From JAHWKS01 sp964458385 (GTDB taxonomy: Bacteria; Planctomycetota; Planctomycetia; Pirellulales; Pirellulaceae): a DNA stretch of 29,594 nt. The position numbers were made by a program, and so were the translations under genes. A model generated the notes under the pieces. The model worked only from the letters and a program-made list of their open reading frames with translations. It made no database searches and was not told where the DNA came from. The DNA is taken from NCBI GenBank assembly GCA_964458385.1, contig CAYWIS010000056.1, forward strand, positions 1 through 29,594, read 5' to 3'. Below are positions 8,171 through 16,158 of this stretch, piece after piece (the stretch's first letter is position 1; every line of letters starts with the position of its first letter).

Positions 8171-8574
8171 AGGAACCTGTCGCGGTTGCCGCCCCGAGAA
8201 AAGGATTTGCCCCGATTACGCACTTTATGCATAGCAGGTGAAAGCAGGGCGGTACACGGACGCTCTCCGGACGCTTTGGGACGCGATGTCGTAGTTTCTC
8301 GACAGAAAATAGGTGGATTATCTAAAATTGGTGCGATATGACTCGTGTTTCGAACGGTTCACTCCCCCAGATGCCAGGGCGCGTTGTGAGCGCCGGCAAG
8401 GCCTGCGCTTGGGTTGCGTCTTAACTGGGGAGCATTGAGCGGGGGGGCGTTATACCGCGTTCTGATGCGTGCCCTGATGATCCGAGATTAACGATTAAAG
8501 CGACCCTTGCGATTTTGCCGATGGAGCTAAGATTGCCGGGCCTCATGATCCCCCATCGCGGATAGGAGCAATCT
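8171..8574. other. Intergenic region between divergent genes
   Basis: I find no coding frame or clear promoter pair. It ends with TAGGAG at 8563-8568, the ribosome-binding site of the zinc-ribbon gene. Confidence 0.5.
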
Positions 8575-8766
8575 ATGGCTTCTTTGCAATGCCCTCATTG
8601 TGGCTCGCGTCGCGTACGGAAAAGCGAGCGTTCGCGGATGGCGTGGTGGGTAGCGTTTGTCCCGCTTTTGTCGTGCTTCCGCTGCATTGGCTGTGGCCAA
8701 AAGTTCTTGCGCCTCACCAGTTCCACCTATGAAAGGCCCACCACCGCTCTCAGGGGCAAAGAGTGA
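8575..8766 (+). CDS. Zinc-ribbon mini-protein, function unknown
   Basis: The product is 63 residues. ATG 8575 follows TAGGAG by 6 bases. It carries two zinc knuckles, C6-PH-C9-G and C37-IG-C40-G, about 28 residues apart, with a further Cys at 34; together they fit a zinc-ribbon fold. Between them is a basic stretch (RRVRKSERSR) and a short hydrophobic run (WWVAFVPLL) too short for a confident membrane helix. A longer frame on the opposite strand (8527-8865) has no motif and I take it as a shadow. Nucleic-acid binding is a guess from the fold. Confidence 0.65.
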   Translation: MASLQCPHCGSRRVRKSERSRMAWWVAFVPLLSCFRCIGCGQKFLRLTSSTYERPTTALRGKE

Positions 8767-8881
8767 TTGAGACGGCTCGTTCGCTACCGAGAGGTGTCGC
8801 AATTTGTCGTTGCCGTAAACAATAAGAAACGCCCATCCTTTGGGGATGGCCGTATAATCATTCATTACGTTAACGACTCAA

Positions 8882-9670
8882 TTAGTATTCATAATGTTCC
8901 GTAGTCGCAGGAACATACTTCCACAGTATCCCCTGGCCGGTGCCGTCGCCCATAAACCGTATTAGTGGATTCTTCTGCGCTCGGTTGAGTCCTTTAAGGG
9001 CGTCTTGCAGGCGCCGCTTCGGATCCTGATCGGGATGAGGTGGTAGTGGGTCATCTATCTGGGGGGGCCAGCCTTCCTCCTCGAACGCGGAGAGGATGGT
9101 CTCCTGATTGGGGGAGGGAAGCTTGAACTGCTTGACGAGCAGACCTCCTACCCGCAGTTCGTGACGCACGGCGTCCCAGTGAGGGATAATCTTCTTTTCG
9201 GGGGGCTCCGCTGGCGGGATTGGCGTTTCTTGGCGCTGTTCTTCTTCTGCCTGCCGTAGAATCCGTTCCGCCAAGGCCGCCCCCCTTTCGGTCAGAATAA
9301 AGCAGGTTCGGTCGCTGAAACGAAGATTGCACTCGGGGCGGAACGTACGGCGGGCCTGGGCCGCTTCGGTAATTTCACGGCCGTGCTCCGCCAAACCGTT
9401 GTAGACCAGCCAGCGTAAGTCGTTGGGAGTCAAGGCCAATTGAGTGAAAGTCTTGATCTCAACTGCGAATTCCCACGGATCTTGATCGGTGTTTTGAGCA
9501 TACGAACGGCCCTCCCAAAGTAACTTCAACGCCGTTCGCATCTTGGGATTCAGGCCAATTAACTTGGCTTGCGAACCAGCCATTTTATTGCTTCCAACAA
9601 TCATGGCGTGTTCCACTGATAGGAGAGTACTGGAAATCCGATGGAAACGATCCCGTTCGGGAAGTCTCAT
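8882..9670 (-). CDS. Hypothetical protein with a conserved-looking C-terminal module
   Basis: The product is 262 residues, soluble, with no signal peptide or membrane segment. GGGAG about 10 bases upstream supports ATG 9670; internal ATGs at 9604 and 9583 are possible. Residues about 40-145 contain a helical part (MRTALKLLWEG, LRWLVYNGLAEHG, CFILTERGAALAERIL) that reads like a winged-helix fold. A charged linker EEEQRQETPIPPAEPPEKK follows. The C-terminal part (LPSPNQETILSAFEEEGWPP, then IDDPLPP, DPKRRL, ALKGLNR, IRFMGDGTGQGILW) resembles a module I have seen in planctomycete hypothetical proteins. Function is unknown; DNA binding is an inference. Confidence 0.8.
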   Translation of the reverse strand: MRLPERDRFHRISSTLLSVEHAMIVGSNKMAGSQAKLIGLNPKMRTALKLLWEGRSYAQNTDQDPWEFAVEIKTFTQLALTPNDLRWLVYNGLAEHGREITEAAQARRTFRPECNLRFSDRTCFILTERGAALAERILRQAEEEQRQETPIPPAEPPEKKIIPHWDAVRHELRVGGLLVKQFKLPSPNQETILSAFEEEGWPPQIDDPLPPHPDQDPKRRLQDALKGLNRAQKNPLIRFMGDGTGQGILWKYVPATTEHYEY

Positions 9671-10047
9671 CCGACGGTCTCCCTTCCGACGTCAGTTCGG
9701 CATTTCCCTGCCGCCCGTACGAGCTACTCAAAACGGACGGGCTCTCACTAACGGTCCTAGTTAGTTCAGCCTGTAATGAGCATGCCGGTCCAAACTACCA
9801 CATCGGGATGGCGAGTCAACCCATTAGTGCGGTTTTTTTGATCTGTGTGCGCCGATCTCGGTCTGGGGACTCAGGTTACCTATTTTGATATGACGAAATT
9901 TCTCCCCAACGCGTCTCGGCTTTACAGCGTGCGCCGAGTCGCACACAATGAGGAAAACAGAAGCGGAATCAAGGCGGCTGCCCTCGTTGCCACCGTGGTG
10001 AGGGGCGGCTCGTCTTTTTTTGTGGACTTAGCTCGGAGCAATCGCTG
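9671..10047. other. Intergenic region upstream of greA
   Basis: This divergent gap contains a run of seven T at about 9833-9839, without a clear hairpin before it, and an AT-rich stretch near 9880-9905. No convincing -35/-10 pair was found. ATG 10048 of greA is preceded by CGGAG. Confidence 0.45.
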
Positions 10048-10527
10048 ATGTCGGATCGCGTTTACATGACCCGCGAGGCGTACAACCGCAAGTTGGAAGA
10101 AATCAAGCGGATGGAGGCCCAGATGGCTGAAATTGCGGAGAAGATTGCCGATGCGCGCGCGGAAGGCGATCTCAAAGAAAACGCCGAATACCACGCTCAG
10201 CGCGAGGCTCAAGGCCAATTACAGGCCAAGATCAACCAACGCAAGAGCGAATTGGCCCGGGCCGAGATCTACGACCCTTCTACCCTGCCCCGCGATCAAG
10301 TCCGGATCGGCGCGACCGTGCGCGTGAAGGATCTCGACTTGGATGAAGAAGAGGAAATCACCCTCGTCGGATCGGGCGACGAAGACTACGATCGTGGCCG
10401 GTATCTGGTAACCAGCCCCTTAGGTCAGGGGTTGCTCGGCAAGAAGGTTGGGGAGAAGGTGACGATCCCCGTGCCGCGCGGCCACCTAAACTTCGAAATC
10501 CTTGAAATTCGGTTTGACGACGAGTAA
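10048..10527 (+). CDS. greA: Transcription elongation factor GreA
   Basis: The 159-residue product has the full GreA length and both domains. Residues 1-75 form the N-terminal antiparallel coiled coil; its tip carries the conserved acidic pair in EGDLKENAEYHAQRE, the residues that position a metal in the RNA polymerase secondary channel to stimulate transcript cleavage. Residues about 80-159 form the FKBP-like C-terminal domain (IGATVRV, SPLGQGLLGKKVGEKV, and a final FEILEI strand). GreA rescues backtracked RNA polymerase. The gene stands alone and converges with the methyltransferase gene 26 bp downstream. Nothing is unusual apart from a basic, lysine-poor residue mix typical of this GC-rich genome. 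Confidence 0.97.
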   Translation: MSDRVYMTREAYNRKLEEIKRMEAQMAEIAEKIADARAEGDLKENAEYHAQREAQGQLQAKINQRKSELARAEIYDPSTLPRDQVRIGATVRVKDLDLDEEEEITLVGSGDEDYDRGRYLVTSPLGQGLLGKKVGEKVTIPVPRGHLNFEILEIRFDDE

Positions 10528-10553
10528 CGCGGCCTCGCCATTGGGTGACCGTG

Positions 10554-11543
10554 CTAAGCAGCCCAGCGGCGCAACTCGGGAGCGCCGCTTGACGCCGCTG
10601 GTGCGGCGGCCTCGGCAAGGAGAGCCCGCACGTAGCCTTCGGCGAACAGGTGCTCGTGCATGTAGCCGACCAGCTTGCGCAGTCTCCGTCCCAGATACCG
10701 CGGGCGAAGGTGATAGGTCAGCACATTGTAGCGCCGTAGCGCCGCAAGCGTGCGGTGGTAGCTGTCGGGGGCGATGTCCAAAAGTGCAACGTCGGCCCGG
10801 CGAAACAGCACTTGCAAATTGGGGTCGGCAGGATGGCTCAGCCATCGCGCAACTTCGAACCCGCATCGCCGCCCCATCGCCCGGAGCGTGTCTGGCGTAA
10901 AGTTGTAAATGTGGGCAAAGTGAAACAGCTTCGCCCTCCGCGCAAACGGCGCGGCCAAGTTGGGGCACTCTATGTATAAGAGCCCTTGCGGACGCAACAA
11001 CTGGTGCAAGTGCTCTAGCGCCGCTCGCGGTGACCGCAAATGCTCGATCACATGGACCAAAAGCACCAGGTCGTGCTGCGGCGTGCGCGGTAAGTCGAAC
11101 AGGTAGGCGTTTCGCACCGCTGCCTTTAACCGCTTTTGGGCGAACCGCTGGAAGCCGACATTCGGTTCGATGCCCTGAGCGCGAAAACCGTGTTCCTGAA
11201 ACACCTTCACAGTGCAGCCGATGCCGGCGCCCACTTCCAGCACATCGGCTCCCGGCGAAAGCCACGGCGCGAGGCGGCGACAGATGCGTCGGCCATTGTT
11301 CCACGCCCGCATTACACGACGAGCTGAAGGCGTGATTTCACCGTGGTATGCACGCCGATAGTCGAACGCGTAGAACTCAGCCAAGGCTTCTTCACTGGGA
11401 ATCTCCGCGTGCGACACCAGGCCGCACGTCACGCAGATCTCGGTCGGCAACTCTTGCCCGCTGCGGTCATATCGGGCTATCGTTTCAAAACGCTCGCCAG
11501 AGCAGAGGTCGCATCGCTTGGTAGGAAGCTGCTGCGTTATCAT
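10554..11543 (-). CDS. Class I SAM methyltransferase with N-terminal zinc-ribbon-like part
   Basis: The product is 329 residues from ATG 11543, just before the first conserved block. An upstream ATG at 11651 would add 36 residues of no recognisable type and lacks a ribosome-binding site; the chosen start has only a weak AGGT site. Residues about 8-35 hold two CxxC pairs (CDLC and CVTC), as in Methyltransf_13/23-type enzymes with an N-terminal zinc-binding segment. The SAM fold follows, with the glycine-rich motif VLEVGAGIG, the acidic residue in GIEPN, HVIEHL, and LLRPQGLLYIECPN. The C-terminal third is basic and ends in Ala-rich sequence. Relatives often modify sugars or lipids of the cell envelope; the substrate here is unknown. 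Confidence 0.88.
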   Translation of the reverse strand: MITQQLPTKRCDLCSGERFETIARYDRSGQELPTEICVTCGLVSHAEIPSEEALAEFYAFDYRRAYHGEITPSARRVMRAWNNGRRICRRLAPWLSPGADVLEVGAGIGCTVKVFQEHGFRAQGIEPNVGFQRFAQKRLKAAVRNAYLFDLPRTPQHDLVLLVHVIEHLRSPRAALEHLHQLLRPQGLLYIECPNLAAPFARRAKLFHFAHIYNFTPDTLRAMGRRCGFEVARWLSHPADPNLQVLFRRADVALLDIAPDSYHRTLAALRRYNVLTYHLRPRYLGRRLRKLVGYMHEHLFAEGYVRALLAEAAAPAASSGAPELRRWAA

Positions 11544-11825
11544 CCGCCTGACCTGTTGCGTGGGTGGGATGAGGGGGGCGGCCGAGCGGCGAAAGGTTCG
11601 GCCGTAATCCGAGGAGATAATCGGACGAACGAACTTCCTAGGGCCCAACATTCATGGGTACGGCGCCGGGAGCGTCCCGCGCGGTTTCTAAGCCGATTCC
11701 TGCGTGGCTTCTTGAGGATGCTTCCCCAAGCGTTCAGGCCCCGCCCCACCGTCTTCGTTACCCTCCATCGGCGCCATTCAGGTTGGCGCTCCAGGAAAAA
11801 TCGGAGCAATCGTTAACGCCGGCGG

Positions 11826-12980
11826 CTAACCCAAGGGCATGGCCTCGGCAGGGCGCCAGTGGTCGTCGTCGAGATTGGCGGTGTACAAGGCAACGGCGCC
11901 AGGGCGTTCGCCCGCAGCCATGAGGACGGCCGATATTTCGGGGTGTGCCTGACAGTAGGCCAGCGACGCCTCGACCCCCATCACGTAGAACGCCGTCGAA
12001 AGCGCGTCGGCCGCCGCCGCCGTGGGCGCTAATACCGTGGCGGAGAGCATCCCTTCCACAGGCCAACCGGTGCGCGGATCGAGAATGTGGCCATAGCGCC
12101 GTCCGCGATGGGTGAAGAACTGCGTGCCCGAACCGGAGGTTCCCATGCCACGGCCGCATAACCGAACTTCACCAATGGGGCGATCGGGACGCAAGGGATG
12201 ACGAATGGCCACACGCCAGCCGCCGCCTTCGCCAACTCCGCTGCGAGCGCCGTGGGCAATCAAGCTACTGCGTCCGCCGTGGAAAAGGAAATTTTCCACG
12301 CCTGCATCCAGGAGCAGCCGCGCGGCGCGGTCAAGCGCGTATCCTTTGCCGATGGCGCCCAGATTGATCTCCACTCCATCGCGCCGAAACTGCACCGTGC
12401 GTCGCACCCCATCCAGCTCTACGTGCCGCCAATTGACGACCTCGCGCACACGATCGATCTCGTCGACATCCGGGAGACGTCCTTCCTTGCGCGCCTGGCT
12501 CCATAGGCGGACCAGGGGGCCGGCGGTCATGTCAAAGGCGCCGTCGGTGGCTTCCGACAACTCTATTCCCAATTCCAACAGGCCGTGCAAATGAAGTTCG
12601 ACCGGCATCGCCGCATGCGCGGCGCCGCGGTTGATTTGCGAAATTTCGCTATGCGGCCGGTAGACCGTCATCTGGTCTTCCAGCCGATCGATTAGATCCA
12701 GCGCTTCGACGGCCGCTTCGGGGCCGAAGGAATGTTGCCCCGCGTTAAGGCTGATTTGGAACTCGCACGCCATGGCGCGGCGGGTGAATTCCACCAAATA
12801 CGTGGGTGACTCGCGTTGCGTAATCGAGAGGGGAGGGGACGACGTTCGTGAACCTGCAACGCGCAAGCGCTTCTCGGCCGGTGCCCCGCCGCCAATACGC
12901 TCGGCTAGATTCTCCAGGGCATCCAATGCCGCCCGACCCTTCAGAAAGGCGCGACGCGACGATTTTCGGGGACCAGTCAT
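11826..12980 (-). CDS. apbE: FAD:protein FMN transferase (ApbE family)
   Basis: The product is 384 residues from ATG 12980; the frame extends upstream to 13232 but that part has no family similarity. Family hallmarks are present: TRRAMACEFQI, GAFDMTAGPLVRLW, the flavin-binding LGAIGKGYALDRA, MGTSGSGTQF, GHILDPRTGWPV, and the metal-binding TAAAADALSTAFYVMG. ApbE proteins link FMN to threonine of target proteins outside the cytoplasm, for example in Nqr/Rnf complexes or flavin reductases; no such target lies in this window. The N-terminus has an exact Tat-type SRRAFLK motif (residues about 8-14), but the segment after it is not clearly hydrophobic, so export by Tat is uncertain. It is divergent from the cytochrome c'-like gene. 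Confidence 0.92.
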   Translation of the reverse strand: MTGPRKSSRRAFLKGRAALDALENLAERIGGGAPAEKRLRVAGSRTSSPPLSITQRESPTYLVEFTRRAMACEFQISLNAGQHSFGPEAAVEALDLIDRLEDQMTVYRPHSEISQINRGAAHAAMPVELHLHGLLELGIELSEATDGAFDMTAGPLVRLWSQARKEGRLPDVDEIDRVREVVNWRHVELDGVRRTVQFRRDGVEINLGAIGKGYALDRAARLLLDAGVENFLFHGGRSSLIAHGARSGVGEGGGWRVAIRHPLRPDRPIGEVRLCGRGMGTSGSGTQFFTHRGRRYGHILDPRTGWPVEGMLSATVLAPTAAAADALSTAFYVMGVEASLAYCQAHPEISAVLMAAGERPGAVALYTANLDDDHWRPAEAMPLG

Positions 12981-13165
12981 GCCTCTATTATAGCGCCGCC
13001 CCGTGCGGCCGACGTAGGCTGCGGCGCCGCCATTTCCTTGAAGCCCATGCCGGTTCCCTAGGAAGTCTACCCCCCCACCGTTCGTTTTGTGGGTGATTTT
13101 GCCGCGGATCACTTGGCGACCTGTTGCACGTGCCTGAATGACTTCCCGGCGGCGGGTGGATTCGC

Positions 13166-13194
13166 TTGCGGGGTCGAAAGGGGAATGGAATAAT
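13166..13194 (+). promoter_or_regulatory. Candidate promoter of the cytochrome c'-like gene
   Basis: TTGCGG at 13166-13171 and AATAAT at 13189-13194 with an optimal 17-base spacer. The -10 is 5 of 6, the -35 only 3 of 6 to consensus. It predicts a leader of roughly 50 bases before ATG 13253, which has no evident ribosome-binding site. Confidence 0.4.
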
Positions 13195-13252
13195 CTAAAG
13201 GGTCGCCATTTCGGCCGGCGGCGAGCCGTCACCTCTCTTTTCTTGTAAGTTC

Positions 13253-14224
13253 ATGAAACGCCTGCCTCTTGTTCTGGTTGCGTTGATTCTGATCCCTTCG
13301 TTGGTCGTTGCCCAACAGAATCGGGTTCGGCGGGCGAAATTGCCCGAGTTTAACCCCTCGACCACGCAGGGAGTGTTCTTTGACAACGTTTTTGAACAAG
13401 GGTTGCAAGGGCCGCGGCCGGCCAACCTGGGGCAACCTCCGGCTGTCGCGACAGGCGGCGCAACTGACGCGCCGGCCAGTTCGACGCCCTCGGGGGGCGA
13501 AAGCTCCAGCGGCGGTGGCGGCGGGCTCTATGCCTGGTCGAAGATTATCTCGCCAACGACCATCGAGGACGAAATCAAGGCCCTGAAATTGTCGGCCGAC
13601 CAGAACATTACCACGCCCAACAAGTTTGCCGGCGGAGATTACCGCACGGTACGACGGGATTTTTCCGTGCTGGCGTTGTTGCTGGGAATTGTGGCTGAGT
13701 ATGACGGCGAAGTGCGTTGGAAAGAATCGGCGGCGGCTGCGCGCGATTTGTTTGCCCGCACCGCTGCCAACGCCAAGGTTGGCACTTCCCAAGTGTACAA
13801 CGAGGCCAAGCAACGCCGCGACCAGCTAAATGACCTGGTCAATGGTACGCGCATCGAAGGACAAAACGTTGAGGCCAAAACCAAGTGGGGAGCAACGATC
13901 GACCGTTCGCCGCTTATGCAAAAGCTGGAGTTGGCGTTCCAGGGCAAGGTGTTGCCGATGACCTCCAGCGCCGCCACGTTCAAAGAGAACAAAGCCGAGT
14001 TGAAACATCAGGCCGAGTTGATCGCGGCCATGGCCGAAGTGCTCAAGCAGGAAGGCATGGAGGACGCGGGCGACTCCGACTACGACGGTCACTGCGACAA
14101 AATGAAGAATGCCGCCCTGGAAATTGTCGAGGCGATCAAGCTCGATAACCAAGACGCCGCCGCTAAGGCCGCCGGCCAGATCAGTCAGTCGTGCAGTGAA
14201 TGCCACGAGTCCTACCGTGGATAG
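13253..14224 (+). CDS. Exported cytochrome c'-like protein
   Basis: The product is 323 residues. A Sec signal peptide covers residues 1-20 (MKR, a Leu/Val-rich core, VVA before QQ). A low-complexity Ser/Gly linker lies near residues 70-95. The helical remainder ends in the only heme motif, C314-SE-C317-H318 followed by ESYRG, at the very C-terminus. A C-terminal CxxCH followed by a basic residue is the signature of cytochrome c'/c556 four-helix bundles (PF01322), although this protein is about twice the usual length. Residues about 135-220 may form a second helical bundle without heme. Role: periplasmic electron transfer or gas binding is plausible; the partner is unknown. It is divergent from apbE. 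Confidence 0.82.
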   Translation: MKRLPLVLVALILIPSLVVAQQNRVRRAKLPEFNPSTTQGVFFDNVFEQGLQGPRPANLGQPPAVATGGATDAPASSTPSGGESSSGGGGGLYAWSKIISPTTIEDEIKALKLSADQNITTPNKFAGGDYRTVRRDFSVLALLLGIVAEYDGEVRWKESAAAARDLFARTAANAKVGTSQVYNEAKQRRDQLNDLVNGTRIEGQNVEAKTKWGATIDRSPLMQKLELAFQGKVLPMTSSAATFKENKAELKHQAELIAAMAEVLKQEGMEDAGDSDYDGHCDKMKNAALEIVEAIKLDNQDAAAKAAGQISQSCSECHESYRG

Positions 14225-14293
14225 CGGGGCGTGAAGGCGGCGGCGTGGCGGTAAGGCGAAAATACGCGTCGCGGTGAACTGCCGGAGAAGTGG

Positions 14294-14815
14294 TTACTTC
14301 CAGCTTATCTTGAGTTGGTGTTGCTCTTTCATCTTGAGGAACGCCTCCGCGTTGCCGCGGGCGTCGTCCACGGGGTGATGCGTGTGGGCGGTATCGCGCA
14401 AGTGTTTGAAGCTGGCGAATACGTCCTTTACCAATCCCTTGTAAAGCGAGCCCAAGTTCATTGAGCTGTGTCCGAAGGGATTGCGGCCGGTAAAGTGGTG
14501 AAAGTACCAGTTGACGAATTGCCAGTCGAAGCCGTTATTGTCGGACACGAATATCGGCCGGCCGCGGCTGTTCTGGGCGATCCACGCGGCAAACCGCTCC
14601 ATCACCGTCAGCGGATCGTCGAACGCAAGGCACTCGTCGCGCGAGAAGCCGCTTACGGCTAGCGCTGCGGGAATCCACTTTTCTGAGATCGGCTTCAACT
14701 GACCATAGAAGGTCTTCGATAGCGTGGGCTCGACCACGACGGCGCCCAGGCAGATCATTGAGTAGTCGCCGGGGATGGGGCCATCGGCCTCGACATCAAC
14801 CATGATGTAGCTCAA
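14294..14815 (-). CDS. DEDDh-family 3'-5' exonuclease (RNase T/DnaQ-like)
   Basis: The product is 173 residues, a single exonuclease domain. Exo I is DVEADGP near the N-terminus (Asp7 and Glu9), Exo II is SDNNGFDWQF, and Exo III is HHPVDDA, which matches the H-x3-D-D pattern of DEDDh enzymes; all catalytic acids are present. It should remove nucleotides from the 3' end of DNA or RNA in the cytoplasm, and the substrate cannot be read from sequence. The start is TTG 14815: GAGGGAGG lies 6 bases upstream, whereas the next ATG (14803) would be 18 bases from that site. The gene converges with the cytochrome gene and is probably monocistronic. Confidence 0.88.
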   Translation of the reverse strand: MSYIMVDVEADGPIPGDYSMICLGAVVVEPTLSKTFYGQLKPISEKWIPAALAVSGFSRDECLAFDDPLTVMERFAAWIAQNSRGRPIFVSDNNGFDWQFVNWYFHHFTGRNPFGHSSMNLGSLYKGLVKDVFASFKHLRDTAHTHHPVDDARGNAEAFLKMKEQHQLKISWK

Positions 14816-14821
14816 GGATGG

Positions 14822-14829
14822 CCTCCCTC
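14822..14829 (-). promoter_or_regulatory. Ribosome-binding site defining a TTG start
   Basis: GAGGGAGG on the minus strand, 6 bases before TTG 14815. It is the reason for preferring TTG over the downstream ATG. Confidence 0.75.
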
Positions 14830-14977
14830 AAAATAGGTCCGGCCGGAACGCGCCGGCCGCAACAGGGCCGCTAAGGTGATTTCCTTGCGGTCCCGGAAGT
14901 TTGCGCTGTGCAGCGCCGCCGCGACCGGCGACGCAAAAGGTGATACACTGCGGCAAACGGCCGCGGTCGCAGGACGC

Positions 14978-15967
14978 TTAATTCTTTTCAACCACCCAGA
15001 TGTTGCGGTAGCGAACTGGATTGCCGTGGTCTTGCAGGTACAACGGGCCGTTCTCCGGTCCGGCCGCGACGGGAGCGGCCGTGGTGTTCCGATTCCCGGG
15101 AAGCTCTACATTGTTGTGGATTACCACGCCGTTGTGCCGCACGGTAATTCGCGGGTTGGCAACCAATTCGCCCTGATCGTTATAACGCGCGGCGGTGTAG
15201 TCGATATCGTACGTCTGCCAGGTGAGCGGAGGGAGGCACATATTCACATCGGGCTTCTTGACCGAGTAGATGCCGCCGCATTCGTTCTGTTCGCCCGACA
15301 GACCAAACGAGTCGAGCACTTGCACCTCGTAGCGGCCTTGCAGGTACACTCCGCTATTGCCGCGTCCTTGGCCGCGGTCTTGCGGCTGATAGGGCGTGCG
15401 GAATTCCAGGTGGAGCGTGTGATCGCCAAAGGTGGCGACGCTGGTGGTTCCCTGCTTTAGCAGGCCGTCGTCGGTGCGCTGGCCGTTCTTCCAGTTCGCC
15501 AAACTTTCGGGTGAACCGTCGAACAGCACCTTGGCGCCGGCGGGGGGCCGTTGACCCAGTGTGTCGCTCTTGCGCTCGATCTTCTTCAGTTCGCCAACCT
15601 GGTTGCCGTTGGCGTCCTGCAATTCGATCACTCCGTCGTGCAAGACGCCCCGCCCCAGTTCGGCCTGGAAGATGACTTGTCCGCCTTGGGCGGCGCCTTC
15701 GGACTCGATCTTGGGTTGACCGTTCCAGCCGGCCCCGGGCAGGCCGCCAAAATAGCCCACCGCGCGGAACTTACCTTGTCCCAGGGCGATTACCTGCACG
15801 CCATACGTTTGGTCGCCTTCGCTGGTGGTAAAGGAGCCGACATATTCGCCCTGGAGGAGAAAGTCGGGATCGTTCTTGGCCGCCTGTTCGGGGTCATCAT
15901 ACGTCGGCCCGGCGAGCGCCAGTGTGGGAAGCAAGATCAGGGCGGCGATCGCGGCAATCAAACGCAT
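14978..15967 (-). CDS. Exported DUF1080 protein (3-keto-disaccharide hydrolase family)
   Basis: The product is 329 residues. ATG 15967 follows AAGGAG by 6 bases and begins a clear signal peptide (MRLIAAIAALILLPTLALA, cleaved before GP); the frame upstream of it is not coding. Residues about 25-125 are a small beta-rich N-terminal part. Residues about 140-329 match the DUF1080/PF06439 beta-sandwich: LFDGSPESLANWKNG, HLEFRTPY, GNSGVYLQGRYEVQVLDSFG, CGGIYSVKKPDVN, TWQTYDIDY, ITVRHNGVVIHNNVELPG, GPLYLQDHGNPVRYRNIWV. The family includes 3-keto-glucoside hydrolases and is expanded in planctomycetes. Substrate is not determined. It probably acts in the periplasm on plant or algal sugars. Confidence 0.93.
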   Translation of the reverse strand: MRLIAAIAALILLPTLALAGPTYDDPEQAAKNDPDFLLQGEYVGSFTTSEGDQTYGVQVIALGQGKFRAVGYFGGLPGAGWNGQPKIESEGAAQGGQVIFQAELGRGVLHDGVIELQDANGNQVGELKKIERKSDTLGQRPPAGAKVLFDGSPESLANWKNGQRTDDGLLKQGTTSVATFGDHTLHLEFRTPYQPQDRGQGRGNSGVYLQGRYEVQVLDSFGLSGEQNECGGIYSVKKPDVNMCLPPLTWQTYDIDYTAARYNDQGELVANPRITVRHNGVVIHNNVELPGNRNTTAAPVAAGPENGPLYLQDHGNPVRYRNIWVVEKN

Positions 15968-16061
15968 AGCAAACTCCTTACAAGACGGAAGCCACCAAGA
16001 CTTGGAGAAAATAAGCAAAACGAGTGTAATTGGTCGTTCAGCGCCATTCCAGTCAGGGAGG

Positions 16062-16106
16062 CAAGAACGAAAACAGCGAGCGAATCCCAGGGCGACTCGC
16101 TCGCTG
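16062..16106 (-). terminator. Intrinsic terminator downstream of yebC
   Basis: Perfect 10-bp stem (16097-16106 with 16074-16083; CAGCGAGCGA and its complement), loop of 13 bases, followed on the minus strand by TTTT and further T-rich sequence. It lies about 52 bases after the yebC stop, and so separates yebC from the DUF1080 gene. Confidence 0.88.
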
Positions 16107-16158
16107 ATTTGTAGCAACTTCGTTACGTTGTGGCGTCGTGCGGGGATGGCGCCGATGA

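Noticed and set aside
8820..8860. Possible hairpin between convergent genes
   Set aside because: Only about six pairs (CCATCC/GGATGG) and no T-tract on either side.
10565..10589. 8-bp perfect hairpin after greA as a terminator
   Set aside because: No T-tract follows and it lies within the coding end of the methyltransferase gene; GC-rich coding DNA gives such stems by chance.
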